Notes: generated from the letters alone by a model not told the origin. DNA of 42,280 bases from Actinomycetes bacterium (GCA_023417775.1 JAEZEJ010000065.1:1-42280), one strand, 5' to 3'; positions 34,509 to 42,280 are shown, counted from the first letter of the stretch. Translations and numbers: made by a program.

Positions 34509-35341
34509 CGGCTCGTCCTCTCGACGGCGGGCAGACCCGACAGGAAGGTCAGCAGCTCGGCGGCGACCTCGGCGGCGCGCTCCTGCGAGGCGGCATGGCC
34601 GGCCCCGGTGATCTCGGCGTACCGCGCCCCGGCGATCTCGCGGGCGAGCAGCCGCGACTCGTCGACGCCCGTCACCCGATCCTCGTCGCCGACCACGACG
34701 AGCGTGGGCACGCGGAGGGTCGGCAGCAGCGGTCCGGTGTCGCTCTGGGCCATCATCTCGGCGGCGCCCCGGTAGCCGGGCAGGCGGACGCGTCCCATGT
34801 GGTCGGCGACCTCGGCCGCGATCGCCGGGTCGGCGCCGTCGGCGAGCAGCCGGGGGGCACGACGCGCGGCGAAAGCGGGTCCCCCGAGCTCGATCAGCTC
34901 GTCGACCCGTGCTCGCATCCCGGCGGCCTTCTCCTCGGCGGTCCCGGAACCCCGGGTGCTGTCGATGAGGGCGAGGGAGGCGACCCGCTCGGGGGCGCGT
35001 GCCGCGACGTGGGTCGCGATCACCCCGCCCCAGGAGACGCCGACGAGGTGCGCGGTCTCGGCACCCAGTCGATCGAGGAGCCGTAGGACGGTCTCGACAT
35101 AGGCGCCGGGGGAGTCCGTCCCGAGGACATCGTCCACGGGGTCGGGGGATGCGCCGTATCCCGGTGCGTCCCAGGCCACGGCCGTCCAGCCGGCTTGGGA
35201 AAGCAGCTCGCCCATCGCGGAGAATGCGTCGGCGCGGCCGCCGATGCCGTGCAGGAGGAGGATCGGGGTCGGCTGCGGCGAGGAGCCCGGGGAGGGGGTC
35301 CAGGTGCGCACGGCGACATCGGCGGGCTGAGGGGCGGTCAT
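34505..35341 (-). CDS. Alpha/beta hydrolase (possible meta-cleavage product hydrolase)
   Basis: This 278-aa protein has an oxyanion motif HGIGG (31-35), nucleophile Ser103 in GVSWGG, Asp221 in GDEDRVTG and His249 in GAGH: a complete triad. The size and motifs fit C-C hydrolases of extradiol pathways as well as esterases and lactonases. It overlaps the neighbouring genes on both sides by 4 bp. Confidence 0.85.
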   Translation of the reverse strand: MTAPQPADVAVRTWTPSPGSSPQPTPILLLHGIGGRADAFSAMGELLSQAGWTAVAWDAPGYGASPDPVDDVLGTDSPGAYVETVLRLLDRLGAETAHLVGVSWGGVIATHVAARAPERVASLALIDSTRGSGTAEEKAAGMRARVDELIELGGPAFAARRAPRLLADGADPAIAAEVADHMGRVRLPGYRGAAEMMAQSDTGPLLPTLRVPTLVVVGDEDRVTGVDESRLLAREIAGARYAEITGAGHAASQERAAEVAAELLTFLSGLPAVERTSR

Positions 35342-36117
35342 AGCACCGTCTCCTTGCGTCCCGCGAGGTCGCGGATCGCCCGGAGCACACTGAGCGGGAC
35401 GAGGCCCGAGGTCGCCGGGTTCTCCGGCGATGGCTGGTTCGCGATCCGGAAGCGATAGGTGCCCGTGGTCGACTCGACGGTGATGTCGTGGGTCGTCACG
35501 GTGCACTCGGGATCGGCGAAGACCGCGGCCTCCACGAGTGCGGGGGATCCGGCGGCGGCTGCCACGGCCATCGCCACATTCGCCGAGGCCGGGAAGGCGC
35601 CGGCGATGTGCTGGGGGCTGCCGCGCAGCACCTCGACGCGACCGGCGGCCTCCAGCAGCTCGGTGCGCTGAGCCTCGGACATCCAGTCCTGGATCAGGGT
35701 GCGAGGGCGCTTGGTGGTCTCGATCGAGGCGTGCTGCAGGGTGCCGGCGTCCGCGACGGCGCGGAGCACGTCGAGTCCGCCGATCGCGCCGGTCGAGAGG
35801 TAGAGGCGTCCGGGCCCGGCCGCGAGCCGATCGTGGAGATCGTCATCGCCGAGGGCGCCGATGGAGAGCACGAGCAGGTCGACGCCCGCTGCGACGATCG
35901 AGGGTCCGAGGGCCGCCACCGCCGGCTGCCCGGCGGCCTCGACGACCAGATCGGCCTCATCGAGCCAGGTGTCACCCTCGATCGCCTCGCCATCGGGCCG
36001 GGTCGCCCCGGTGCGGTCGACCACGGCGGTCAACCGGGCGCCGTGGATCCGTCCGGACGCGAGGGCCTCCCGGACCGGACCGCCGATGGCCCCCTTGCCC
36101 AGCACGACCACCCGCAA
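35338..36117 (-). CDS. Aspartate-dehydrogenase-like NAD(P) enzyme
   Basis: This 259-aa protein has an N-terminal Rossmann motif VVVLGKGAIGG and the aspartate dehydrogenase domain signatures: ETTKRPRTL, GSPQHIAGAFPASANVAMAVA and PSPENPATSGLVPLSVLRAI. The family interconverts aspartate and iminosuccinate/oxaloacetate with NAD(P), normally for NAD synthesis; no nad genes are here. I start at TTG 36117 after AGGGAGGG; the longer frame to 36234 would translate the inverted repeat and is unlikely. In this operon it may act on an imine or amino acid from ring cleavage. Confidence 0.8.
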   Translation of the reverse strand: MRVVVLGKGAIGGPVREALASGRIHGARLTAVVDRTGATRPDGEAIEGDTWLDEADLVVEAAGQPAVAALGPSIVAAGVDLLVLSIGALGDDDLHDRLAAGPGRLYLSTGAIGGLDVLRAVADAGTLQHASIETTKRPRTLIQDWMSEAQRTELLEAAGRVEVLRGSPQHIAGAFPASANVAMAVAAAAGSPALVEAAVFADPECTVTTHDITVESTTGTYRFRIANQPSPENPATSGLVPLSVLRAIRDLAGRKETVL

Positions 36118-36125
36118 GGACCCTC

Positions 36126-36203
36126 CCTGGACCGAGATGTGCTCCGAGTTCGTCAACCGATCTGGTCGTTGGTTGACGCTTCGGGAGCAAATCTCGGTCC
36201 AGG
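36126..36203. repeat. Long inverted repeat inside the catabolic operon
   Basis: Two 33-nt arms (36126-36158 and 36171-36203) flank a 12-nt loop. The outer 13 bp match fully (CCTGGACCGAGAT), then after one mismatch TGCTCC pairs, and the innermost CGTCAACC/GGTTGACG also pairs. It fills the gap between the dioxygenase stop and the ribosome-binding site of the aspartate-dehydrogenase-like gene, so the operon mRNA would fold into a large hairpin here. Confidence 0.75.
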
Positions 36204-36234
36204 CCGTGGTGCGCTCGCTCATGTCTGCTCGCAC

Positions 36235-37188
36235 TCAGGCCGTCGTCGAGAGGCGGGTGAGGTGGCCCGAGTCGGGGATGCCGGCCATGTGCCGGCGGAT
36301 CTTCTCGGTGGGCGGGCCCGCGGTGCCCCACTGGTCCGAGAGCTCCGGGGTCCGCTTCCAGACCCGGCAGAGCCAGCTGTCCTCGTCGATCTGCGCGACC
36401 TCGGAGGTGTACTCGCACACCAGCCCGGCCGGATCGGTGAAGTACGAGAAGGTGTTGTCGCCCGGGCCGTGGCGGCCCGGTCCCCACTCGGGGCTGACCC
36501 CGGTCTGCTTGAGCTTGCCGATGCCGCGCATGAAGTGGTCGACCGTGGGCATCTCATAGGCGACGTGGTTGACCGACGTCCACGGGGCCTGGTTGAAGGC
36601 GATGACGTGGTGGTCGCTATTGCAGCGGAGGAAGGCCATCTGGTGCTCGGACCAGTCTGAGATCCGCATGCCCAGCACCTCGGTGTAGAAGGCGCAGGCG
36701 GCGTCGATGTCGACGGTGTTGAGCACGACGTGGGCGATCTTGCGGGGGATCGCCTCGCGGCCGTTGGCGTCCTGGGCGGTCACCGCGTAGCGGTCCGCGC
36801 TGAGCTCGATCAGCCGGCCCTCGGGGTCGACGAACTGCACGCCGTAGCCGCCGGCGGCGTCGTCGAGCGGCCCGGGCTCGTGGATGATCGGCACGCCGAG
36901 GGTCTCCAGCGCGCGGGCCGCGTCGTCGACCTCCCGGCGGGTGGCGACGGCGAACACGATGCGGCCGAGGGCGTTCTCCTCATGGTGGCCGAGGTGCAGG
37001 ATGTGGTGCTCCTCGCCGGTGCCGCGCAGCCAGGCAGCGTCATCGCCCTGGTCGACGGCGCTGAGACCCCACGAGCCGGTGTAGAAGTCGATCGCCGCCC
37101 GGGGATCGGGCACGAGCAGCGAGACCGAGCGCAGCGAGCGCACGGTGGCGACGGGAGGTCCGGGGTTGACGATCACTGAATCGGTCAC
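36235..37188 (-). CDS. Extradiol (VOC-superfamily, type I) ring-cleavage dioxygenase
   Basis: This 317-aa protein consists of two VOC modules. The C-terminal module has the iron ligands His153 (KIAHVVLN), His208 (VNHVAYEM) and Glu259 (LVCEYTSE), plus Tyr249 and the GPGRHGPG loop with His240. This full set predicts meta-cleavage of a catechol-like ring using Fe(II) and O2. GTG 37188 follows GGAG. It lies 25 bp after the reductase gene. Confidence 0.9.
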   Translation of the reverse strand: MTDSVIVNPGPPVATVRSLRSVSLLVPDPRAAIDFYTGSWGLSAVDQGDDAAWLRGTGEEHHILHLGHHEENALGRIVFAVATRREVDDAARALETLGVPIIHEPGPLDDAAGGYGVQFVDPEGRLIELSADRYAVTAQDANGREAIPRKIAHVVLNTVDIDAACAFYTEVLGMRISDWSEHQMAFLRCNSDHHVIAFNQAPWTSVNHVAYEMPTVDHFMRGIGKLKQTGVSPEWGPGRHGPGDNTFSYFTDPAGLVCEYTSEVAQIDEDSWLCRVWKRTPELSDQWGTAGPPTEKIRRHMAGIPDSGHLTRLSTTA

Positions 37189-37213
37189 GGTGGGCTCCAA
37201 AGGGGTGGAAGGA

Positions 37214-38176
37214 TCAGGAGACGTCGAGGGTGAGCTCGGGGGTGAGCGCACGCGAGACGCAGACGAACATCGTCTGCTGCGCGCTCTTCTCGTCCTCGGT
37301 GAGCAGGAAGTCGCGATGGTCGACGGTGCCGGCGATCACGCCGGTCTCGCAGGTGCCGCAGATGCCCTCCGTACATGAGCTCGGCATCGGGACCCCGGCG
37401 GCCTCCAGCGCGGCGAGAGCGGTGGTGTCGACCGGCACGTGGATGCGGCGGCCGGAACCGGCGCAGACGATGTCGAAGGGCTGGTCCCCGCCCTCGGGCG
37501 GGGCGATGGGCTCGGGCGCCTTGAAGCGCTCGAGGCGCAGGCGGCCCGGGTCGGCCAACTGCTCCTCGACGGCGGCGAGCAGCGGCTCGGGGCCGCAGAC
37601 ATAGACGAGGGTGCGGTCGTCGACATCGGCGAGGGTCGCCGCCAGATCGGGCGGGCCTCCGGCCTCGTCGTCGGCATGCAGCTCCACCTTGCCGGCCCCG
37701 ATCCGGTCCAGCTCGGGGAGGAAGGCCATGGTGGTGACCCAGCGACCGGCGTAGAGCATGCGCCAGTCGGCGCCACGGTTCTCCAGTTCGCGGGCCATCG
37801 CGAGGATCGGGGTGATGCCGATGCCGCCCGCGATGAGCAGATAGCGCTCGGCGTCCTCGAGGCCGAAGTTGTTGCGGGGCCCGTCGACGGTGATCAGATC
37901 GCCGACGCGCAGCTCGGTGTGCACATAGGCGCTGCCGCCGCGTGAGCTCGGCTCCCGCAGGACCGCGACGGTCCAGCCGTCGCGGTCCTGCGGATCGGAG
38001 CAGAGAGAGAACTCCCGGACGAGACCCCCGGGGAGATGCAGCGCGAGGTGAGCGCCGGGCTGCCAGGAGGGCAGTTCCTCTCCTGACGGGTCGCAGAGCC
38101 GGACGCTCAGGACGCCGTCGGCCTCCCAGCGCATCTGGCCGACGCGCAGCTCGCGTGAATCATTCCTGGTGTCCAT
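37214..38176 (-). CDS. PDR/VanB-type flavin-[2Fe-2S] reductase
   Basis: This 320-aa protein has a flavin-binding barrel with REFSLCSD, an NAD-binding domain with IAGGIGITPI and a C-terminal plant-type ferredoxin domain with Cys268, 273, 276 and 306. Such one-protein reductases pass electrons from NAD(P)H to phthalate-dioxygenase-like Rieske oxygenases, so its partner is most likely the oxygenase at 29340-30407. ATG 38176; 45 bp after the cupin gene. Confidence 0.93.
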   Translation of the reverse strand: MDTRNDSRELRVGQMRWEADGVLSVRLCDPSGEELPSWQPGAHLALHLPGGLVREFSLCSDPQDRDGWTVAVLREPSSRGGSAYVHTELRVGDLITVDGPRNNFGLEDAERYLLIAGGIGITPILAMARELENRGADWRMLYAGRWVTTMAFLPELDRIGAGKVELHADDEAGGPPDLAATLADVDDRTLVYVCGPEPLLAAVEEQLADPGRLRLERFKAPEPIAPPEGGDQPFDIVCAGSGRRIHVPVDTTALAALEAAGVPMPSSCTEGICGTCETGVIAGTVDHRDFLLTEDEKSAQQTMFVCVSRALTPELTLDVS

Positions 38177-38221
38177 CGCAGGTGTGCCTCCCTGTGGTGG
38201 TGAATCGGGCTGAGCCGAGGT

Positions 38222-38752
38222 TCAGTCGCGCGTGACGCCGTACATCTCCGACGTCTTGGGGTAGGTCGGCAGCTGGGGCTTCTGGGTGCCGATGATGACG
38301 CAGAAGAGCGCATCCTCGGTGCCCGGATTGCGCAGGCTGCGCGGCACGCCGGCCGGCACGACGATGAGGTCGCGGTAGCCGAGCACGCGGGTGGCGGTCT
38401 TGGTGCCGTCCTCGACATCGTGGACGGTGACCTCGACCTCGCCCTCGAGGACGAAGAAGGCCTCCTCGACGTCATTGTGCGTGTGCTCGGGGCCGACCGC
38501 GCCGGAGGGGAGCCGCATATTGGAGAAGGTGAAGCCCTTCGAGGGGATGATGTTGTCATCGCCCTCGTGGTTGCCCGTCGCGCCGGAGCCGACGTAGCGG
38601 ATCTGGGCGCGGCGGAAGCGATCGCCGCCCTTCTGGGCCTGGAAGCCGAGCGTGTCCCAGTCCTCGTTGCGGGTCTCACGCGAGGCAATGCAGGAATCGA
38701 TCAGCTGCTCGAGCTCGGGGTTGGCGTCGACATTCGCATCGGTGGTGGTCAT
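38222..38752 (-). CDS. Cupin-domain protein, first gene of the operon
   Basis: This 176-aa single-cupin protein has motif 1 GPEHTHNDVEEAFFVLEGEVEV (His90, His92, Glu96/97). Motif 2 reads PAGVPRSLRN, with Arg138 where the usual metal-binding His stands, so metal binding may be incomplete or altered. It could be an isomerase, dioxygenase or small-molecule-binding protein. It is divergent from the aldehyde dehydrogenase across a MarR-site-containing gap. Confidence 0.85.
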   Translation of the reverse strand: MTTTDANVDANPELEQLIDSCIASRETRNEDWDTLGFQAQKGGDRFRRAQIRYVGSGATGNHEGDDNIIPSKGFTFSNMRLPSGAVGPEHTHNDVEEAFFVLEGEVEVTVHDVEDGTKTATRVLGYRDLIVVPAGVPRSLRNPGTEDALFCVIIGTQKPQLPTYPKTSEMYGVTRD

Positions 38753-38783
38753 CGGGTGACTCCTTCAAGCTGTTGTTTCAGAG

Positions 38784-38796
38784 CTAAGATATTTAG
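38784..38796. promoter_or_regulatory. Palindromic site CTAAGATATTTAG, probable MarR operator
   Basis: The arms CTAA/TTAG surround GATAT. The core AAGATATTT recurs in inverted orientation at 38910. It lies 32 bp upstream of the cupin start, at the promoter of the 13-gene operon. Confidence 0.55.
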
Positions 38797-38906
38797 TACT
38801 ATGAGGCGTGTCACGCTGCGCGTCAAGGCGTGATCGCTGAGAAAAGCGATATCCGAGCACGCGTGAGACGCCGATCGGCCCAGCTTCCCAGGGTTCACCG
38901 GTCGTT

Positions 38907-38920
38907 CAAAAATATCTTTG
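38907..38920. promoter_or_regulatory. Palindromic site CAAAAATATCTTTG, probable MarR operator
   Basis: Six of seven symmetric pairs match. It contains AAATATCTT, the complement of the core of the site at 38784. It lies 16 bp before the aldehyde dehydrogenase ATG and just upstream of its ribosome-binding site. Confidence 0.55.
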
Positions 38921-38936
38921 CCCTAAGGAGATTTTC

Positions 38937-40445
38937 ATGACTCTATCCACGGTTGACGGCATCGGTCCGGTCACCGGGTGGTCCGATGAGATCCTCGTGG
39001 CCGGCCGGTGGCGCCGTGGCGGCGGCGACCTCATCGAGACGCGCGACCCCGCCACGGGGGATGTCGTGCACGCCTTCCACGGCGCGGCACTCGACGATGT
39101 CGAGGAGGCGGTCGCCGGCGGCCACGCGGCGGCGCGGGCGAGCGGCTGGCGCGATCTGCTGCCCCATGAGCGGGCCCGCGTGCTGTACCGGATCGGCGAT
39201 CTCATCGAGGAGCGCGTCGATGAGATCGCCCGCGTCCAGACCGCGGACACCGGCAAGACGCTCGGGGAGACCCGCGCCCTCGCGGTGAGCGCGGCCGGCA
39301 CCTTCCGCTATATGGCCGCGGCCCTGGAGACCATGGAGGAGTCGGTCACTCCGCAGCGCGGCGGCAGTCTCACGATGACGGTGCACGAGCCCTATGGGGT
39401 CGTCGCGGCGATCACCCCCTGGAACTCACCGATCGCCTCGGACGCGCAGAAGGTCGCTCCGGCACTGGCTGCGGGCAATGCGGTGGTGCTGAAGCCGCCG
39501 GTCTGGGCACCGCTCGTGTCCCTGCTGCTCGGCCGCATCTGCGAGGAGGCGGGTCTCCCGCCGGGTCTGTTGTCGGTGCTCCCCGGCTCGGGGCGCATCA
39601 TCGGCAATGCCCTCGTCGCGCATCCGGGCGTCGGCAAGATCTCCTTCACCGGCGGCACCACGACCGGCCGCAGCATCGGGCGGGTCGCCGCCGAGAAGGT
39701 CATGCCCGTGACGCTCGAGCTCGGTGGGAAGTCCCCGACGATCGTCTTCCCCGATGCCGATCTCGACCAGGCCGTCGCCGGGGTCGCCTATGGGATCTTC
39801 TCCTCCAGCGGTCAGAGCTGCATCGCCGGCTCGCGGGTATTCGTCCACGCCGAGGTCTACGACGAGTTCGTGGGCCGCCTGGTGGAGCGTGCCGAGTCGC
39901 TGCGGGTCGGCCCGGGCACCGATCCGGCGACCGATATCGCGCCGATGGTCCATCACGACCATCGCGATCAGGTGGCGCAGATGGTGCGGCAGGCGGTCGA
40001 TGAAGGGGCGCAGGTGCTCACCGGAGCCCGCGTGCCCGAGGACGAGGCGCTGTCCGCCGGCGCCTACTATCTGCCCACGATCCTTGCCGGGGTCCGCAAT
40101 GAGGACGCCATCTGCCGCGAGGAGATCTTCGGCCCCGTCGCCGTGGTGCTGCCCTTCGAGGACGAGGGCGAGCTCATCGCCCAGGCCAATGACAACGACT
40201 TCGGCCTCGCCTGTGGGATCTGGACCGCCGACTACCGGCGCGCCTGGCGTGTCGCGCGGGCCGTCGAGGCGGGGACGGTCTGGATCAACACCTACAAGCA
40301 GTTCAGCATCTCGACGCCGTTCTCCGGGCACAAGGAGAGCGGCCTGGGCACGGAGAAGGGTCGCGACGGCATCGCCCAGTACATGCGCCAGAAGAGCCTG
40401 TACTGGGATCTCACCGGCGAGCCCATCCCCTGGGGCCGCCACTGA
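38937..40445 (+). CDS. NAD(P)-dependent aldehyde dehydrogenase
   Basis: This 502-aa ALDH-superfamily enzyme has Asn163 (TPWNSP), general base Glu261 (ELGGKSPTIVF) and nucleophile Cys295 (SSGQSCIAGSR). It resembles 2-hydroxymuconic-semialdehyde and betaine-aldehyde dehydrogenases. In this setting, oxidation of a semialdehyde from extradiol cleavage is likely. A strong AAGGAG precedes ATG 38937. It is divergently controlled with the cupin operon. Confidence 0.92.
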   Translation: MTLSTVDGIGPVTGWSDEILVAGRWRRGGGDLIETRDPATGDVVHAFHGAALDDVEEAVAGGHAAARASGWRDLLPHERARVLYRIGDLIEERVDEIARVQTADTGKTLGETRALAVSAAGTFRYMAAALETMEESVTPQRGGSLTMTVHEPYGVVAAITPWNSPIASDAQKVAPALAAGNAVVLKPPVWAPLVSLLLGRICEEAGLPPGLLSVLPGSGRIIGNALVAHPGVGKISFTGGTTTGRSIGRVAAEKVMPVTLELGGKSPTIVFPDADLDQAVAGVAYGIFSSSGQSCIAGSRVFVHAEVYDEFVGRLVERAESLRVGPGTDPATDIAPMVHHDHRDQVAQMVRQAVDEGAQVLTGARVPEDEALSAGAYYLPTILAGVRNEDAICREEIFGPVAVVLPFEDEGELIAQANDNDFGLACGIWTADYRRAWRVARAVEAGTVWINTYKQFSISTPFSGHKESGLGTEKGRDGIAQYMRQKSLYWDLTGEPIPWGRH

Positions 40446-40463
40446 GAGCCTCAACGGGTTCGG

Positions 40464-41015
40464 TCAGCCGGCGTCGAGGTCGGGCTCGTCGCGGCGGCGC
40501 TCGGCCATCTCCAGGGAGACCTCCAGCCGGGAGAGCAGCTGCGCGAGCTGCTGCTGCTCGGTGCGGCTCAATCCGGCCAGCAGTGCGTTCTGCTCGGCGA
40601 AATGCCGTTGCAGGACGGTGTCGATGAGGTCCTTGCCCTCGGCGGTCAGCTGGATGTAGACGATCCGCCGGTCGTGCGGCTCCTTCGTCCGTTCGACCAG
40701 CCCGGCCCCGACGAGGCGGTCGATGCGCTGCGTGATGCCCCCGCTGCTGACCAGGCCGATCTCGGCGAGCTGTCCGGCGGTGCGCCGGTAGTCCGGTCCG
40801 CTGCGGCGCAAGGACGCCAGCACGTCGAAGGACGCGGTGGTGAGGTTGAACTCGGCGAGGATCTCGCTGACGAGCGCTTGGTAACGGAGGTCGCAGCGGT
40901 GCAGGCGCCCGAGCACACCGATGCTGCTCACGTCCAGGTCGGGGATCTCCCGGCTCCATTGGTCGATGATGAGGTCGACCAGGTCCGATGATCGCCTGGG
41001 GCGCGATGTCGCCAT
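40464..41015 (-). CDS. MarR-family transcriptional regulator
   Basis: This 183-aa protein has a MarR winged helix (about 55-140: RRTAGQLAEIGLVSSGGITQRIDRL as helix-turn-helix, then KEPHDRRIVYIQLTAEG as wing) and long dimerisation helices at both ends. MarR proteins usually repress aromatic catabolic genes until an aromatic ligand binds. It probably acts on the AT-rich palindromes at 38784 and 38907 and perhaps on its own promoter. ATG 41015 follows GAGGAGA. It converges on the aldehyde dehydrogenase gene. Confidence 0.9.
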   Translation of the reverse strand: MATSRPRRSSDLVDLIIDQWSREIPDLDVSSIGVLGRLHRCDLRYQALVSEILAEFNLTTASFDVLASLRRSGPDYRRTAGQLAEIGLVSSGGITQRIDRLVGAGLVERTKEPHDRRIVYIQLTAEGKDLIDTVLQRHFAEQNALLAGLSRTEQQQLAQLLSRLEVSLEMAERRRDEPDLDAG

Positions 41016-41275
41016 TGCTGAAATCTCCTCAGCGGTAAGGTGTCGCACCGTAGTGGGGTGCGACCTGACAGTATCTCGCGGGAGGGTCACGTCTGTGGTT
41101 TGCCTACCCTCACAAAAGATACTCGATCCGATGGTAGTCATCCCTCACTTGATGTCGTGCAGGTAAAAAAAGTCTCTTAGAGCTTGACCTCTTAGGTAAA
41201 AGATGTCCACACTGGTGCGACATCAGCGACGTGATCGGGGACACACCCCGGTCCACCCCCCCCAGGAGTTCACGG
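41016..41275. promoter_or_regulatory. Divergent promoter region, marR and substrate-binding protein
   Basis: This 260-bp AT-richer gap holds AAGATA at 41116-41121 (the core of the proposed MarR operators) and a TTGACC at 41184 that may be a -35. No clear -10 or full palindrome was found, so regulation is only suggested. Confidence 0.35.
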
Positions 41276-42238
41276 ATGCGCACACGCTGGAAGATCGCGG
41301 CCCTCGCCGCCACCACGCCCTTGCTACTCACCGCCTGCGGCGGCGACGGAGGTGGCGACGGAGGCAGTGGCGGCGACGAGCTCACCGAGGTCACTGTCGG
41401 CGTGCTCCCGCTCGCCGACTACGCGCCGGTCTACTGGGCACAGGATCACGGTCAGTACGAGGAGCAGGGCCTGAAGGTGACCTTCGAGCCGCTGCAGGGG
41501 GGCCCGGTCGGCATCCAGCAGGTCGTGGCGGGGGAGCTCGACTTCGCCTTCTCCAATGCCATCAGCTCCACCGTGGCCAGCGCCCAGGGTGCCCCGGTGC
41601 AGACCATCGCCCTCGTGAGCGGCCTCGGCGAGGACGAGCTCGGGGTCTTCGTCAATCCCGACTCGCCGATCGAGGAGCTCGCGGATCTGGACGGCGCGAC
41701 CGTCGGCATCAACACCACCAACAACATCGGCGACGTGACCTTCGCTCGCCATGCCCGCGACGAAGGGGTCGACGCCGAGCCCGAATGGGTCGAGGTGCCC
41801 TTCCCCGAGATGATCGCTGGCGTGCAGAACGGATCGATCGAGGCCGGCTACCTGCCCGAGCCCTTCGCCACCTCCGCGCGCCAGGCCGGCCTGCGTCAGG
41901 TCGCGAACCTCGTCCAGGGGGAGACGGTCGGTCTGCCGGTCTCGACCTTCGTCACCAGCACCCAGTTCGCCAACTCCGATGCGGACACGGTCGAGCGCTT
42001 CGCCAAGGCACTGAACGCCGCCCGCGACGACATGGAGGGCAAGGACGACGAGTTCCGCTCCTGGTGGCCCGAGGCCACCGACGCCGATCCCGATGCGACG
42101 GCCGAGATGCATCTGCCCGTGCTCGACGTGCAGCTCAGCGTCGAGGGCATGCAGGACATCGCCGACTTCATGGCCGAGCTGGGAATCATCGAAGAAGGCT
42201 ACGACGCGTCCGAGTTCACCGTCGTCAACGAGGACTGA
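41276..42238 (+). CDS. ABC transporter substrate-binding lipoprotein, NMT1/THI5-like
   Basis: This 320-aa protein has a lipoprotein signal peptide with lipobox LLTAC (Cys21), a Gly/Asp-rich linker, then a periplasmic-binding-protein type 2 domain of the NMT1/THI5 (SsuA/TauA) kind: VTVGVLPLADYAPVYWAQDHGQYEEQGL and GGPVGIQQVVAGELDFAFSN. Family members bind sulfonates, nitrate, pyrimidines or aromatic acids. Permease and ATPase genes probably follow beyond the contig end. AGGAG precedes ATG 41276. It is likely the importer of the pathway's substrate. Confidence 0.9.
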   Translation: MRTRWKIAALAATTPLLLTACGGDGGGDGGSGGDELTEVTVGVLPLADYAPVYWAQDHGQYEEQGLKVTFEPLQGGPVGIQQVVAGELDFAFSNAISSTVASAQGAPVQTIALVSGLGEDELGVFVNPDSPIEELADLDGATVGINTTNNIGDVTFARHARDEGVDAEPEWVEVPFPEMIAGVQNGSIEAGYLPEPFATSARQAGLRQVANLVQGETVGLPVSTFVTSTQFANSDADTVERFAKALNAARDDMEGKDDEFRSWWPEATDADPDATAEMHLPVLDVQLSVEGMQDIADFMAELGIIEEGYDASEFTVVNED

Positions 42239-42249
42239 CGTCCACCGGG

Positions 42250-42280
<31 letters not shown>

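Noticed and set aside
33765..35390. 541-codon frame that could fuse a second domain to the SDR
   Set aside because: The first 290 residues are Arg/Pro-rich and overlap the hydrolase gene out of frame. The SDR starts at ATG 34508.

Overview
The window is very GC-rich DNA with dense genes, GTG and TTG starts and 4-bp ATGA/GTGA overlaps. A conserved actinobacterial block (ssd, tad/flp pilus genes, DEAH helicase, topA, tmk-holB) places it in the Actinomycetota. The order matches, from memory, the Mycobacterium tuberculosis Rv3662c-Rv3644c neighbourhood; a propionibacterial or related lineage is possible but not shown. The last 29 bases are a pure G run, most likely a sequencing artefact at a contig end.

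Region 1 (1-5.5 kb, minus strand) is a small catabolic operon: GntR/FCD regulator, thiamine-diphosphate (ThDP) lyase, PaaK-like acyl-CoA ligase and an ACS-family MFS importer. The lyase carries the residues that mark the actinobacterial 2-hydroxyisobutyryl-CoA lyase and lies directly upstream of the ligase, as lyase and hcl do in Actinomycetospora. The likely job is uptake and CoA activation of 2-hydroxyisobutyrate, then cleavage to acetone and formyl-CoA. A perfect 14-bp palindrome sits between its apparent -35 and -10 elements.

Region 2 (5.5-28.4 kb) is the core chromosome: a LytS-type sensor kinase without an adjacent response regulator, a methyltransferase-like gene, a degenerate Fic-like protein, a HAD-IB phosphatase, ssd-tadA-tadB-tadC, two tandem DUF4244 pilin-like genes, two TadE-like genes, a DEAH helicase, a STAS protein with a methyltransferase, an MFS transporter, topA, tmk-holB-peptidase, chorismate mutase, tRNA-Thr(CGT), a GNAT acetyltransferase and small proteins. 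Seven genes here have a TANNNT hexamer 6-7 nt before the start codon and no Shine-Dalgarno, which suggests leaderless mRNAs.

Region 3 (28.5-42.2 kb) is a second catabolic island. A 13-gene minus-strand operon runs from a cupin (38752) to a RidA-like gene (28539): flavin/2Fe-2S reductase, extradiol-type dioxygenase, aspartate-dehydrogenase-like enzyme, hydrolase, two SDRs, a second ThDP enzyme, a hydrolase-fold protein without its nucleophile, a recombinase-like-helix protein, Rieske oxygenase, an unknown protein and RidA. Divergent from it is an aldehyde dehydrogenase, followed by a MarR regulator and an NMT1/THI5-like ABC substrate-binding lipoprotein at the contig edge. The set implies oxygenation and ring cleavage of an imported, possibly nitrogen-containing, aromatic compound. 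I cannot name the substrate, and this is the best candidate for an undescribed pathway. Two long intergenic inverted repeats, after topA and inside this operon, share an inner GTCAACC/GGTTGAC core.
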